33,876 nucleotides of DNA from an uncultured Gammaproteobacteria bacterium (GCA_947258805.1 CAMYJV010000021.1:1-33876), one strand, 5' to 3'. Counted from the first letter of the stretch, positions 15,265 through 23,523 are shown. The notes: generated from the letters alone by a model not told the origin. A program made the numbers and translations.

Positions 15265-16935
15265 ATGTCCCTCGCCGTCACCCTGCAGAATCTCGCGAAC
15301 CTGGTCCGGTTCACGCCGCCGATCGCCCCGAGCCCGGCCGGCGGGACGCGTGACGCGGCCGTCGCCAACCGGGCCAACCTGGTGCAGGCGCAGCGCCAGC
15401 TATTCGAGCTCTTCGAGTCCATCGTGAAGCTAGACACGGCGATCAACGGCAGGTCGAAGCTGCGCCTGGCGCTGCCGGTGGCCAGGTCCGAGCCCGGCCT
15501 GGCCCTGGACCTGAGCACCTACGCTGCGCGCCTGGACTCCATTGAAGAGATCAACGCGACGCCGACTTCGTTCACGCCCTTCGGCCCGGACTGGGACGAC
15601 GGTTCCACGGCGCTGCTGACGGTGACCGGCGCCTATGACGGCTCGGACGGCAGCGGTAACCTGTCGTTCGAGGTGCGCCGCCCGGGCGTGCGTGGGGAGG
15701 ACCGGCTGCGCGTCCGGGTGCGTGATCCGCAGAACAGCATCATCCGCACCTTCACGGTGCAAGACAATCACCCGCTGGACCGGCTCTATGACCTGCGCAA
15801 CGGGCTGTCCGTCACCGTGGGCGAAGGCTTCCTGAGCAACCGCGACACCACGACGGTGGCGGTCTTCGACGCGGTGGGCAGCGTGGTGGATCCGGACAAA
15901 GCCTTCAACGGCGTGCGCAACGACAACCCGAACCTTGAGTTCGGCCTGCCGCCAGTCGTCGACGGTGGCTTCCAGCTCAACGGCGAGGCCATCGCGGTGA
16001 ACGCCAGTGACAGCGTCACCAGCGTGATCACGCAGATCAACCAGTCGGCGGCCGGCGTGACTGCGACCTTCAACCCGCTGACCGAGCGCATCGAGTTCGT
16101 GCAGAACACGCCGGGCGAGGCGCCAACCATCGCACTGTCCGGGGATACGTCGAACTTCCTGCAGGCTGCGAAGCTCTCGGCCGCTGTGGTCACGCCCGGT
16201 AAAGATCCCGACAACGAGCGGCCGCTGGCGGATCTGGCCATCTTCGCCGGCACGCAGAGCGGCAGCTTCACGATCAACGACCAGGCCATCGCGCTGGACG
16301 TGCAGAACGATTCGCTGGATGACGTGGTCACCCGCATTAACGCCGCAAACGCCGGGGCCGTGGCGAGCTTCGATCCCGGCTCCGGTCAGATAACCCTGAC
16401 CGCGGCCGAGGGCGCCAGCGAACTCGAGCTCGGCAGCAACGGTACGGCGCTCTTCCCCGCGCTGAATTTGCCGGAGGGTCGGGTCGATCCTGAAGCGCGG
16501 GCGGACGGGGTCAGTCGACGGCGCATCCAGCGGATCGTCGCGGCCGTCGCAGAGGTAGCCGATGGTCTCAACACGTTGTTCAGCAATCGTGGCCTGCTGA
16601 ATGGCAAGGACCCCAGCGTGATCGCGTTGCGCAACCAGATCGAGACTGCGGTGGCCGGGGTTTTCGGCGGCGGTACGGGTCGACTCGACAGCAACGTCGG
16701 CCTGCGCTTCAATCGCGAGCGCGCGTTACGCGACCTGGGTAAATTTGTCGAACTCGACCGGCGCAAGCTGGCCCGCTTGCTGGAGAAGCGCGGCAGCCGA
16801 GTCCGCTCATTTTTCAACGGCGGGAGCCAGCAGAGCGGCTTCACATCATCGGTGGCCGGCACCATCGAGGGCTCAATCCGCAGTCTGGCTTCGATCCTCG
16901 GCCCGCGCGGCACGCTACTCGATGTGCGAGCCTGA
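15265..16935 (+). CDS. Orphan FliD-like protein with two flagellin hook IN motifs
   Basis: 556 residues, no signal peptide. Two copies of the flagellin hook IN motif are visible: around 233-275 (GFQLNGEAIAVNASDSVTSV then ITQINQSAAGVTATFN) and around 333-373 (GSFTINDQAIALDVQNDSLD then DVVTRINAANAGAVASFD), each followed by a strand such as RIEFVQN or QITLTA. This motif is known from FliD (filament cap), FlgK and some flagellins. The C-terminal region (ALRNQIETAVAGVFGGGTGRLDSNVGLRFNRERALRDLGKFVELDRRKLARLL) resembles the FliD C-terminal D1 helices (shape ...G..f..dG.L.ld...l...l). The N-terminus (MSLAVTLQNLANLVRF) is not the usual FliD start. No flagellar gene lies nearby, so function is open: a dedicated cap, a surface fibre component or a filament-binding protein. 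Confidence 0.75.
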   Translation: MSLAVTLQNLANLVRFTPPIAPSPAGGTRDAAVANRANLVQAQRQLFELFESIVKLDTAINGRSKLRLALPVARSEPGLALDLSTYAARLDSIEEINATPTSFTPFGPDWDDGSTALLTVTGAYDGSDGSGNLSFEVRRPGVRGEDRLRVRVRDPQNSIIRTFTVQDNHPLDRLYDLRNGLSVTVGEGFLSNRDTTTVAVFDAVGSVVDPDKAFNGVRNDNPNLEFGLPPVVDGGFQLNGEAIAVNASDSVTSVITQINQSAAGVTATFNPLTERIEFVQNTPGEAPTIALSGDTSNFLQAAKLSAAVVTPGKDPDNERPLADLAIFAGTQSGSFTINDQAIALDVQNDSLDDVVTRINAANAGAVASFDPGSGQITLTAAEGASELELGSNGTALFPALNLPEGRVDPEARADGVSRRRIQRIVAAVAEVADGLNTLFSNRGLLNGKDPSVIALRNQIETAVAGVFGGGTGRLDSNVGLRFNRERALRDLGKFVELDRRKLARLLEKRGSRVRSFFNGGSQQSGFTSSVAGTIEGSIRSLASILGPRGTLLDVRA

Positions 16936-16955
16936 CGGCGGGGCGCCTGCCGGTT

Positions 16956-18608
16956 CTAGCTCATCCAGCCGCGCAGCACGTCCATGTACTCGGCATTGAC
17001 CTCGGCGAAGGCGTCCGGGGCGCCTTTCTGCAGCAGTGCCCGGTTGGTCTCCGGGAATTTCTCCCGGCCACCTTCCTCCGGCCACTGCCGGGTCGCGTCG
17101 ATCACGATCTTGCTGGTGCGCCCGTAGCTCGGCTGGCTCGGGTCCGTGAACAGGCCCGGCCCATCGTCGACAATGTAGTGAGCGTTCTTCGGCTGCCAGC
17201 GCGCGCCGACGGCGGCCAGCACCTCGGTGTGATTCAGCACGTTGATGTCTTTGTCGACCACGATCACGACCTTGGCGATGCCAAAGCCCGACACCACTTT
17301 CTTGCCGGCTTCGATGCCCTGCCCGGGTGCGGTCTTGTCGATGCTCATGAAGATGCAGCCCATCGCGTACTGCGGCGTGTGATAGGCGATCAGGTTCGGG
17401 ATGCGCCGGCGCAGGAACTCGTCGTACTGCGCTTCCTGCGGCGCGGTGACCATGCCCTTCTGCATGCCGGTGAACGCGTTCATGAACCACGGGTTCTTCC
17501 GGTGCGTGACCGTGGTGATGGTCATCCAGAAATTTTCTTCCTTGTACTGGCCGAGGTAGCTGAACATCTCGCCGAAGGGGCCCTCCGGTTCCATGGGTTC
17601 CTGTAGCGGTACGATGCCTTCGATGATCATCTCGGCATGGGCCGGCACCATCAGGTCGCTGTCTTCGGACTTCACCACCTCGACGGGTTTGCCGCGCATG
17701 CCGCCCGCAATAGCGACTTCGTCCACCGGTTTGGGTTTCGGCCCGAAGCGCAGCGCGACCCTGGTGCCGCTGATCATCCAGATCACCGGGTCCTGGCCCA
17801 GCACGATGGACAGCTTCGCGTACTCCTCCCCGCGCTCCTTCGCGGCCATCAGCATTTTCCAGTTGGTCTGGTTGGGTTCCGGGTTCACGCCCAGCTTGCG
17901 CGGGCCCTTGATCTGGCAGCGGTAGGTGCCGAAGTTCGGGCCCATCTCGCTGTCGACCATAAAATGCGAGCCGGTATTCACATAGCGCCCGCCGTCTGCC
18001 GGGTTGGTCTGGATGAACGGGAACTGCGTGATGTCGATTTCGTCGCCCTTCAGCACCACTTGTTTTACCGGGGCCTCGCTGCGCCTGACCTCCACCGGCG
18101 GGATTTCCGGGTAGCGGCCCTTGTTGGCCCTGACCATTTCGGTCATGTAGGCCTTTGCCTTCCAGTAGCTGTCGTGATAGCTGTTCCAGTCAGGTTCCAG
18201 CCCCCAGATCAGGCATTCGCAGAACCAGTGCGCCTGCACGTTGCCGATGACCGGGCCCTTCATCCACTTGCCGTCCACCTTGATCTCTTCGAAGACCACG
18301 GCGGGAGAGGCGTACTTCCCGAACATGTCGGTCATGCGGTAGAACAGGGCCGTGGCGTGGTAGCGGTCCTGGTCGATACGCGGCACGCGCATCACCAGGC
18401 CGTTGTTTTCCATCATGGCCATGTAGTCGCGAATCGAGTCGAAAGGCGCCCTGGGCCCCTTCATAAACTTTTTGTTCGCTTTGCCGGGGCTGCGATGGCC
18501 GATGGCCTTGGTGTCACCCGCGAGGCTCAGGGCCGCCAGCCCGGAGGTGGCCGCCAGCAGCTCCCGCCTGGAGAAGGGGTTCAGGGTGTTGTCGTCTTTC
18601 TCTGCCAT
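16956..18608 (-). CDS. UbiD-family decarboxylase with Tat signal peptide
   Basis: 550 residues from the ATG at 18608, preceded by GAGGAA. UbiD enzymes use prenylated FMN to (de)carboxylate aromatic or alpha,beta-unsaturated acids. Family blocks are present: DYMAMMENNGLVMRVPRIDQ at the N-terminus, GRYVNTGSHFMVDSEMGPNFGTYR, AEMIIEGIVPLQEPMEPEGPFGEMFSYLG with the conserved Glu and EGPFGE motif, and HTEVLAAVGARWQP near the C-terminus. Unusually, the first 30 residues read as a twin-arginine signal (NPFSRRELLAATSGLAALSLAGDTKA), implying export of the folded holoenzyme. No UbiX prenyltransferase is in the window. Convergent with the FliD-like gene. Confidence 0.92.
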   Translation of the reverse strand: MAEKDDNTLNPFSRRELLAATSGLAALSLAGDTKAIGHRSPGKANKKFMKGPRAPFDSIRDYMAMMENNGLVMRVPRIDQDRYHATALFYRMTDMFGKYASPAVVFEEIKVDGKWMKGPVIGNVQAHWFCECLIWGLEPDWNSYHDSYWKAKAYMTEMVRANKGRYPEIPPVEVRRSEAPVKQVVLKGDEIDITQFPFIQTNPADGGRYVNTGSHFMVDSEMGPNFGTYRCQIKGPRKLGVNPEPNQTNWKMLMAAKERGEEYAKLSIVLGQDPVIWMISGTRVALRFGPKPKPVDEVAIAGGMRGKPVEVVKSEDSDLMVPAHAEMIIEGIVPLQEPMEPEGPFGEMFSYLGQYKEENFWMTITTVTHRKNPWFMNAFTGMQKGMVTAPQEAQYDEFLRRRIPNLIAYHTPQYAMGCIFMSIDKTAPGQGIEAGKKVVSGFGIAKVVIVVDKDINVLNHTEVLAAVGARWQPKNAHYIVDDGPGLFTDPSQPSYGRTSKIVIDATRQWPEEGGREKFPETNRALLQKGAPDAFAEVNAEYMDVLRGWMS

Positions 18609-18714
18609 GGTGATTCCTCGGCCGGGTCCCGGCTGGTTTGGATTATTCTGGCCCGCCGGCCGGGTAGGGGGGAAAATGCCGTTCCAGCCTGTCCGAAGGC
18701 TGATCACGGCGGGG

Positions 18715-18720
18715 TAGAAT
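18715..18720 (+). promoter_or_regulatory. Candidate -10 box for leaderless start of the YvlD-like gene
   Basis: TAGAAT ends 6 bp before the ATG at 18727, which puts the expected transcription start on the start codon. No Shine-Dalgarno precedes the ATG. A 6-bp-stem dyad (18685-18702) lies just upstream near the -35 position. Confidence 0.5.
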
Positions 18721-18726
18721 CGCGCC

Positions 18727-19110
18727 ATGGCAGGTCTCCTGGTCCGCACCCTGATCATCGCCGTGGGCATTGGCCTGGCCTCGTGGCTGATTCCCGGCGT
18801 GCAGGTAGAGGGCCCCGGCACAGTGCTCGTCGCGGCGCTGCTGCTGGGCCTCGTGAACGCGCTGGTCCGGCCCCTGCTGGTCGTGATGACCTTTCCGATC
18901 ACGATCCTGACCCTGGGGCTGTTCCTGCTGGTGATTCACGCCGGGATGTTCGGCCTAGTGGCGTGGCTGCTCAGCGGCTTTTACGTCAGCGGCTTTTTCT
19001 CCGCGCTGTTCGGCGCGCTGATCGTGAGCCTGACCAGCACGATGGCGTCCTGGTACATCGGCCCGGACGGTCGTTACCAGGTGCTGATCATTGAACGCCG
19101 TGAGGAATAG
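18727..19110 (+). CDS. YvlD / phage_holin_4_2-family membrane protein
   Basis: 127 residues with four membrane segments (LLVRTLIIAVGIGLASWLIPGV, GTVLVAALLLGLVNALVRPLLVVM, FPITILTLGLFLLVIHAGMFGLVAWLL, FFSALFGALIVSLTSTMASWYI). NALVRPLL and the FPITILTLGLF stretch are diagnostic of the family. Despite the name, chromosomal members are not phage holins; B. subtilis YvlD belongs to a stress-related membrane operon. No phage gene is nearby. Likely leaderless (see 18715). A strong hairpin follows the stop at 19121-19142. Confidence 0.88.
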   Translation: MAGLLVRTLIIAVGIGLASWLIPGVQVEGPGTVLVAALLLGLVNALVRPLLVVMTFPITILTLGLFLLVIHAGMFGLVAWLLSGFYVSGFFSALFGALIVSLTSTMASWYIGPDGRYQVLIIERREE

Positions 19111-19120
19111 ATTCGCGGGT

Positions 19121-19142
19121 CGCCGGCACGAAGACGCCGGCG
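19121..19142 (+). terminator. Hairpin after the YvlD-like gene
   Basis: CGCCGGC (19121-19127) and GCCGGCG (19136-19142) form a perfect 7-bp GC-rich stem with an 8-base loop, 11 bp after the stop, followed by only a mild CT-rich tract. A terminator is likely, possibly bidirectional with the convergent MDR gene ending at 19206. Confidence 0.55.
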
Positions 19143-19205
19143 CTGCTTCTTCGTACAGGTATGGCGATTGGTTACCGGCCCGCGGCGCCTGCGTCTCGGT
19201 TTCGA

Positions 19206-20309
19206 CTAGCTGCGGTGGCGGATGACGACCTTGCCGAGGTGGCTGGACTGCGCCATGAAAGCCATCGCGTCGACGGCATCTGCGAAGTCGAACACGCGAG
19301 CGATCTCTGCGTCGATGCGGTTCGCGTTCATGGCGGCGGCGAGGTCGGTCAGCATGCGGTGGCTTGCATTGCTGATGGCACGAATTGCGAGGTTCTTCTG
19401 GAACAGTTGCGGTAGCGTCGGCAGCTGTTCGGGCATCGGCCCGGTCCCGATCATGATTATGCGGGCCTCGACGCCGGCGGCCAGCATGCTCTGGTCGAGC
19501 GTGCGCCGGCCGACGTTCTCCAGCACGATGTCTGCGCCACCGTCCGTGGCTGCGAATATTTCATTGCCCCACTCGGGCGTCGTGTCGTAGTTGACGGTCA
19601 CGGACGCGCCGAGTTCCCGCATCAGCTGCAGCTTGTCATCGCTGGACGAAGTGACTGCCACCTTTGCGCCGGCGGCGAGCGCGAGCTTTACGCCGTAGCT
19701 GGACACGCCCCCGGTGCCCAGGCTCAGGACCCAGTCGCCCGGGCGCACGCGGGCGGCTTCGAACAGCGCGTGCCACGCGGTCACCCCGGCCACCGACAAT
19801 GTGGCGCCGGTCTCGAAACTCATGCCGTCCGGCAGCTTCACGAGATTGGCGGCCGGCAGCACTATCTGGTCGGCCAGCCAGCCGTCCACCGAGTTGCCCA
19901 CGTCGCGCAGGTAGAAACGCGGTTGCCAGGCGCCGTCCAGCCAGTCGAGAAAATGGTTGGCCGTAACCCGGTCGCCCACGGCCACGCCGGTGACCTTATC
20001 GCCGAGGGCCACCACCACGCCGGCGCCGTCGCTGAGCGGAATGCGATCGGGCACCACCCCTGGCGGAAAGGGTCCGCCGATGATGCCGAGATCGCGCGCA
20101 TTGATGGCGGAGGCGTAGACATCGATCAGCACCTCCCCGGGACTTGGCATCGGTGCCGGGCGCTCGATCCTGGTCAGCGCACCCAGGCCCTGGCGATCAC
20201 CTACCACCCAGGCACTCATGCTGTTGCCGGCCTGCGCGCGAGCGCCCGCCGCGCTGGTCAATGCCGCACCGGCCAGCCCGGCACTGGCGAGAAACTGTCT
20301 GCGGTCCAT
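19206..20309 (-). CDS. MDR-family (quinone oxidoreductase-like) enzyme with Tat signal
   Basis: 367 residues. After a twin-arginine signal (MDRRQFLASAGLAGAALTSAAGARAQAG) comes a zinc-independent medium-chain dehydrogenase/reductase: GEVLIDVYASAINARDLGIIGG, IPLSDGAGVVVALGDKVTGVAVGDRV, GATLSVAGVTAWHALFEAARVRPGDWVLSLGTGGVSSYGVKLALAAGAKVAVTSSSDDK. The nucleotide-binding GTGGVSSYG loop is intact. Structural zinc cysteines are absent, as in quinone-oxidoreductase-type members. Cytoplasmic NAD(P)H would not be available after export, so the Tat signal is odd; either the protein carries its nucleotide tightly bound or the predicted signal is not used. Start has a GAGGGAG site upstream. Confidence 0.88.
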   Translation of the reverse strand: MDRRQFLASAGLAGAALTSAAGARAQAGNSMSAWVVGDRQGLGALTRIERPAPMPSPGEVLIDVYASAINARDLGIIGGPFPPGVVPDRIPLSDGAGVVVALGDKVTGVAVGDRVTANHFLDWLDGAWQPRFYLRDVGNSVDGWLADQIVLPAANLVKLPDGMSFETGATLSVAGVTAWHALFEAARVRPGDWVLSLGTGGVSSYGVKLALAAGAKVAVTSSSDDKLQLMRELGASVTVNYDTTPEWGNEIFAATDGGADIVLENVGRRTLDQSMLAAGVEARIIMIGTGPMPEQLPTLPQLFQKNLAIRAISNASHRMLTDLAAAMNANRIDAEIARVFDFADAVDAMAFMAQSSHLGKVVIRHRS

Positions 20310-20383
20310 GGTCTGTCACTCCCTCAGCATTCTCTGCAATAACTCAGCGTGGCAAAGTCCGCACCCGCTCGCCAACTCCTGGT

Positions 20384-20435
20384 GGGAGCGGCTTTAGCCG
20401 CGATCAGGGAGCCTGCGAACCCGCTCGCGGCTACA
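20384..20435. repeat. REP-type element (GGGAGCGGCTTTAGCCGCGA family)
   Basis: GGGAGCGGCTTTAGCCGCGA contains the stem GCGGCT/AGCCGC (20388-20393 and 20396-20401) with a TT loop, and is followed by a second, inverted and partial copy (CGCTCGCGGCTACA, 20422-20435). This matches the REP palindromes found dispersed in many gammaproteobacteria. It lies between the MFS stop and the MDR start, both on the minus strand, and the second half overlaps the MFS stop codon. It may act as an mRNA 3'-end stabiliser or attenuator. Confidence 0.8.
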
Positions 20436-21711
20436 GCCTCGCCTGCAGCGCAGCATCAGCAATCATTCTGCACTCTGCCAGGTAGCGCCGCCGCGCGTAG
20501 CCGGCGAACAGCAGCACCGGAATGCCGAACAGCGCGGGCACGAGCGCCGTCGCATATTGAATGCCTGACTCTCCAAATACGTAGTCGGCCAGAAGGCCCA
20601 CCGCCGGCGGACCGATGAGCAATCCGCCCAGGCTGGTGACCATGTAGAACAGGGCGGAGACCTGGCCGCGCATGGTTGCCGGTGCAACGTTCAGCAGCGC
20701 AATCGGCGCCGCGGCCGATACCGTGGACATGCCCACCAGGTTGAACAGCCACACACCGAAGGCGAGTTCTCCGGTGGGCATCAGCGGCGACACGGTGCCC
20801 ATCACGATCAACAATGCGCTGCCGACGAGCATCACCTGCACGGGGCCGTCCGGCCGGCCGTTCTTGTAGAGCCGGTCCGATGCCCAGCCCGCGACATTCA
20901 CGGTGATGGGCCCGAGAATTACCAGCGCCAGGCCGCTCCACAGCGCAAAGCGTTCGATGGGCCAGTTCCAGGTGCGCATGTACAGCGCGGCGAAGAAGGT
21001 CTGGCTGTAGGCCACGGTTGTCATGACCAGCGGAAAGGCAACGAAGCTCAGGTAGGTGGAGCGCCGCTGCCACAGGAACCCGAGTGTCTCAGCAATGCTG
21101 GCCCCTGTTTGGGTGGCGGCGCGTTCCTGCCGTGCCGGCTCACGGGACAGGAACAGCAGCAGCGCCACCAGCAGGCCGGGCAAGCCCACCACGACGAACG
21201 TGAATTGCCACGGTTTGACGTCGCCCAGCATCGGCAGCTGCAGCTGTTCCACAGACTTGGCCCAGGTGAGCACCGCGGCACCGCCCAGGGCCGCGATGCC
21301 GGCGCCCAGCGACTGCGCAGCCGTATAGAACGCAATGGGCCGGCCGCGGCGGTCCGGAGGAAAGCTGTCGGAGATCATCGACAGCGCGCACGGGGCCAGC
21401 GTCGCTTCGCCCACCCCAACGCCGACGCGGGCCAGGAACAGCTGGCCGAAGTTGCGGGCCAGGGAAGATGCGGCCGTGGCCAGCGACCACAGCGCGATGC
21501 CGCAGCCAAGAATTACCGTGCGACGCATGCGGTCGGCCAGCCAGCCCAGCGGCAGGCCGGCGGCGGCATACAGCACGGCGAAGGCCGGCCCGATCAGCAG
21601 CCCCATTTGCGTGTCCGACAGCCCGAGGTCCGCCTTGATGGGTTCTACCAGCAGCCCGAGGATGTAGCGGTCGACGAAGTTGAAAACGTAGGCCACGGTG
21701 AGCAGGACCAC
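20431..21711 (-). CDS. Spinster-type MFS transporter
   Basis: 426 residues from the GTG at 21711, but homology-like sequence continues upstream: the codons from about 21756 read ISSPRYPNAGYAWYTV, which matches the usual N-terminus of this family (PRYPNAxYAWY), before VVLLTVAYVFNFVDRYILGLLVEPIK. There is no ATG, GTG or TTG in that stretch; the best candidate is ATT at 21756, overlapping the cupin stop. The body has 12 predicted membrane segments with the MFS loop motif GWLADRMRRTVIL and LGPITVNVAGWASDRLYKNGRP. Spinster-type bacterial members export or import hydrophobic organic compounds; substrate unknown. Third gene of the MscS, cupin, MFS run. Confidence 0.88.
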   Translation of the reverse strand: MVLLTVAYVFNFVDRYILGLLVEPIKADLGLSDTQMGLLIGPAFAVLYAAAGLPLGWLADRMRRTVILGCGIALWSLATAASSLARNFGQLFLARVGVGVGEATLAPCALSMISDSFPPDRRGRPIAFYTAAQSLGAGIAALGGAAVLTWAKSVEQLQLPMLGDVKPWQFTFVVVGLPGLLVALLLFLSREPARQERAATQTGASIAETLGFLWQRRSTYLSFVAFPLVMTTVAYSQTFFAALYMRTWNWPIERFALWSGLALVILGPITVNVAGWASDRLYKNGRPDGPVQVMLVGSALLIVMGTVSPLMPTGELAFGVWLFNLVGMSTVSAAAPIALLNVAPATMRGQVSALFYMVTSLGGLLIGPPAVGLLADYVFGESGIQYATALVPALFGIPVLLFAGYARRRYLAECRMIADAALQARL

Positions 21712-21751
21712 CGTGTACCACGCATAACCCGCGTTGGGGTAGCGGGGGCTG

Positions 21752-22234
21752 CTAATCTTCGCCGTCCCAGTAGTCGGCCAGTTCGCCGTCGCGGGACATG
21801 AAACCCGAGAAACCTTTGTCGGTGATGTGGAACGCGCCGGTCTTCTGCGAGTCCGGGTAGTAGCAGATTTCCGGTGATTCCATGGAGCTCAGGGCCAGGT
21901 ACTTAAGCTCCGCGTCGGAGTCGTTCACGATCTGGTGCGCGCGGTCCGGGCCGGGCGGCGTGTAGATCACGTCACCCGTCTTCACCGGGTACTCGCCATC
22001 GGCGTAGCGAATCATTCCCTGCCCCGCGATGATCACGAAGGCTTCTTCCTGGGCGTAGTGCCCGTGAAAAGGCCAGGCGCGTTTCCCGGGCGCCAGCACC
22101 ACCAGCCCGCAGCCGATCTTCTGCATGCCCAGGGTGCGGCCCACGCGGCCGAGCTGGGCGGAAAACCTGTCGCCGTGGCCGAAGTCGTTCAGTTCCAGGT
22201 CATCCAGGTTAACGATTGGGGGTGCGTCGCTCAT
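21752..22234 (-). CDS. Cupin-domain protein
   Basis: 160 residues, one conserved cupin barrel. Motif 1 is in WPFHGHYAQEEAFVIIAGQG (His-x-His and Glu), motif 2 in GDVIYTPPGPDRAHQIVNDSDAELKYLAL. The metal-binding set H, H, E, H looks intact, so a metal-dependent dioxygenase, isomerase or sugar/organic-acid binding role is possible. The C-terminal tail (SQKTGAFHITDKGFSGFMSRDGELADYWDGED) resembles that of cupins labelled quercetin-dioxygenase-like. GGAGACGTGAACA precedes the ATG; the MscS stop is 3 bp upstream, and the MFS gene begins within or immediately after its stop codon, so all three are cotranscribed. Confidence 0.9.
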   Translation of the reverse strand: MSDAPPIVNLDDLELNDFGHGDRFSAQLGRVGRTLGMQKIGCGLVVLAPGKRAWPFHGHYAQEEAFVIIAGQGMIRYADGEYPVKTGDVIYTPPGPDRAHQIVNDSDAELKYLALSSMESPEICYYPDSQKTGAFHITDKGFSGFMSRDGELADYWDGED

Positions 22235-22237
22235 TGT

Positions 22238-23479
22238 TCACGTCTCCGTATTAGCTAGCCGCAGCGCTTCGAGATCTTTGCCCGCGGGCTTTTGGAAGAG
22301 CCGCAGGCCGAAGTCGCCGGCAATGGCCAGCAGGTGGTCGAATATGTCGGACTGGATGTCTTCGTACTCGCCCCAGGCCGTCGTGGTGGTAAAGCAATAG
22401 AGTTCTATGGGTAAACCTTCGGGCGTTGGCGGCAGCTGGCGTACCAGCAGCGTCATGCCGTCGGCGTGAATGCGGGGGTGGTTGACCAGGTAGTTCTTAA
22501 TGTAGGCCCGGAAGGTGCCAACGTTGGTCAGCCGGCGCTGGTTGACCTCAGCTTCGGTGGCATGGGGCAGCCGGGCGTTGTAGTCCGCCAGTTCTTTTTC
22601 CTTCGCCTGGACGTAATCTTTCAGCAGCGCAAAACGCTTGAAGCGTTCCACCTCCTCGTCGCTCAGGAAGCGAATGGAATTCTGGTCAACGTACACGGCC
22701 CGTTTTATGCGTCGTCCGCCCGACGCCGACATGCCCCGCCAGTTCTTGAAAGACTCGGCGATCAGCTTGTAGGTCGGAATGGTGGTGATGGTCTTGTCCC
22801 AGTTCTGCACCTTCACCGTGTGCAGCGCGACGTCGATGACATCACCGTCGGCCTTGTACTGCGGCATCTCGATCCAGTCGCCGACTCGCACCATGTCGTT
22901 AGCCGTTAGCTGCACGCTGGCCACCAGCCCCAGGATCGTGTCTTTGAAGACCAGCAACAGGATCGCGGTCATGGCCCCAAGTCCCGACAGCAGCAGCAGC
23001 GGCGAGCGGTCGAGTAGGACGGCAATGATCAGGACGCCGCCGATCAGGTAGATGCCAATTTGCAGCAGTTGCACGACGCCTTTCAGTGGGCGTTCGCGCG
23101 ATACCGGGTGGCCCTCGTAAATATCGTTGGCCGCGCCCAATGCCGCGGTCAGCGTCAGGGTCAGCATCAGCACCATGTAAGCCACGGTGACGTTCGCGGC
23201 GAGGGCCGCCAGCTGGTCCGGGAGGCCAGGGATGAACTGGAGGCCGAAATAGATGATCAGCGCGGGCACCAGCTGGGCCAGGCGCCCGAACACGTTGCGT
23301 CCCACCAGCGCGTCGTCCCAGGTCACCTGCGTGCGCCGGGCCACCGCCCGCAGACTGCTCAACAGGATTCTCTTGGCGACCAGGTCGGCGACCACCGCCA
23401 CGGCCAGCAGCGCACCGATGATGGCGAAGGTAGCGATAGTCGGTGGCAGGCTATCCAGCAAATTCTCTATGGCGGGCAT
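22238..23479 (-). CDS. MscS-type mechanosensitive channel (YbdG-like)
   Basis: 413 residues, close to E. coli YbdG (415). Five N-terminal membrane segments, the last being the MscS pore helix (LSGLGAMTAILLLVFKDTILGLVASVQLTANDMVRVGDWIEMP), then the beta domain (GDVIDVALHTVKVQNWDKTITTIPTYKLIAESFKNW) and a longer C-terminal domain with the YbdG-type insert (YVDQNSIRFLSDEEVERFKRFALLKDY). It relieves osmotic downshock in the inner membrane. The start ATG has no Shine-Dalgarno but TAAGGT ends 6 bp upstream (23486-23491), suggesting leaderless initiation. First gene of the MscS, cupin, MFS run. Confidence 0.92.
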   Translation of the reverse strand: MPAIENLLDSLPPTIATFAIIGALLAVAVVADLVAKRILLSSLRAVARRTQVTWDDALVGRNVFGRLAQLVPALIIYFGLQFIPGLPDQLAALAANVTVAYMVLMLTLTLTAALGAANDIYEGHPVSRERPLKGVVQLLQIGIYLIGGVLIIAVLLDRSPLLLLSGLGAMTAILLLVFKDTILGLVASVQLTANDMVRVGDWIEMPQYKADGDVIDVALHTVKVQNWDKTITTIPTYKLIAESFKNWRGMSASGGRRIKRAVYVDQNSIRFLSDEEVERFKRFALLKDYVQAKEKELADYNARLPHATEAEVNQRRLTNVGTFRAYIKNYLVNHPRIHADGMTLLVRQLPPTPEGLPIELYCFTTTTAWGEYEDIQSDIFDHLLAIAGDFGLRLFQKPAGKDLEALRLANTET

Positions 23480-23485
23480 GGCGCG

Positions 23486-23491
23486 ACCTTA
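23486..23491 (-). promoter_or_regulatory. Candidate -10 box for leaderless start of the MscS gene
   Basis: TAAGGT followed by CGCGCC and the ATG on the minus strand, the same spacing and the same six bases (CGCGCC) as before the YvlD-like start at 18727. No Shine-Dalgarno is present. Confidence 0.4.
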
Positions 23492-23523
23492 GCAGCCGCG
23501 CCGCACGCGGTGCCACATTCGGG

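Noticed and set aside
17637..19094. 485-codon plus-strand frame opposite UbiD and overlapping the YvlD-like gene
   Set aside because: His/Val/Ala-rich translation without motifs, while UbiD (minus) and the YvlD-like protein (other plus frame) are both firmly supported.
18727..19110. Prophage remnant indicated by a holin-family gene
   Set aside because: The family name is historical; chromosomal YvlD-type proteins are widespread and no phage, lysin or attachment site is nearby.
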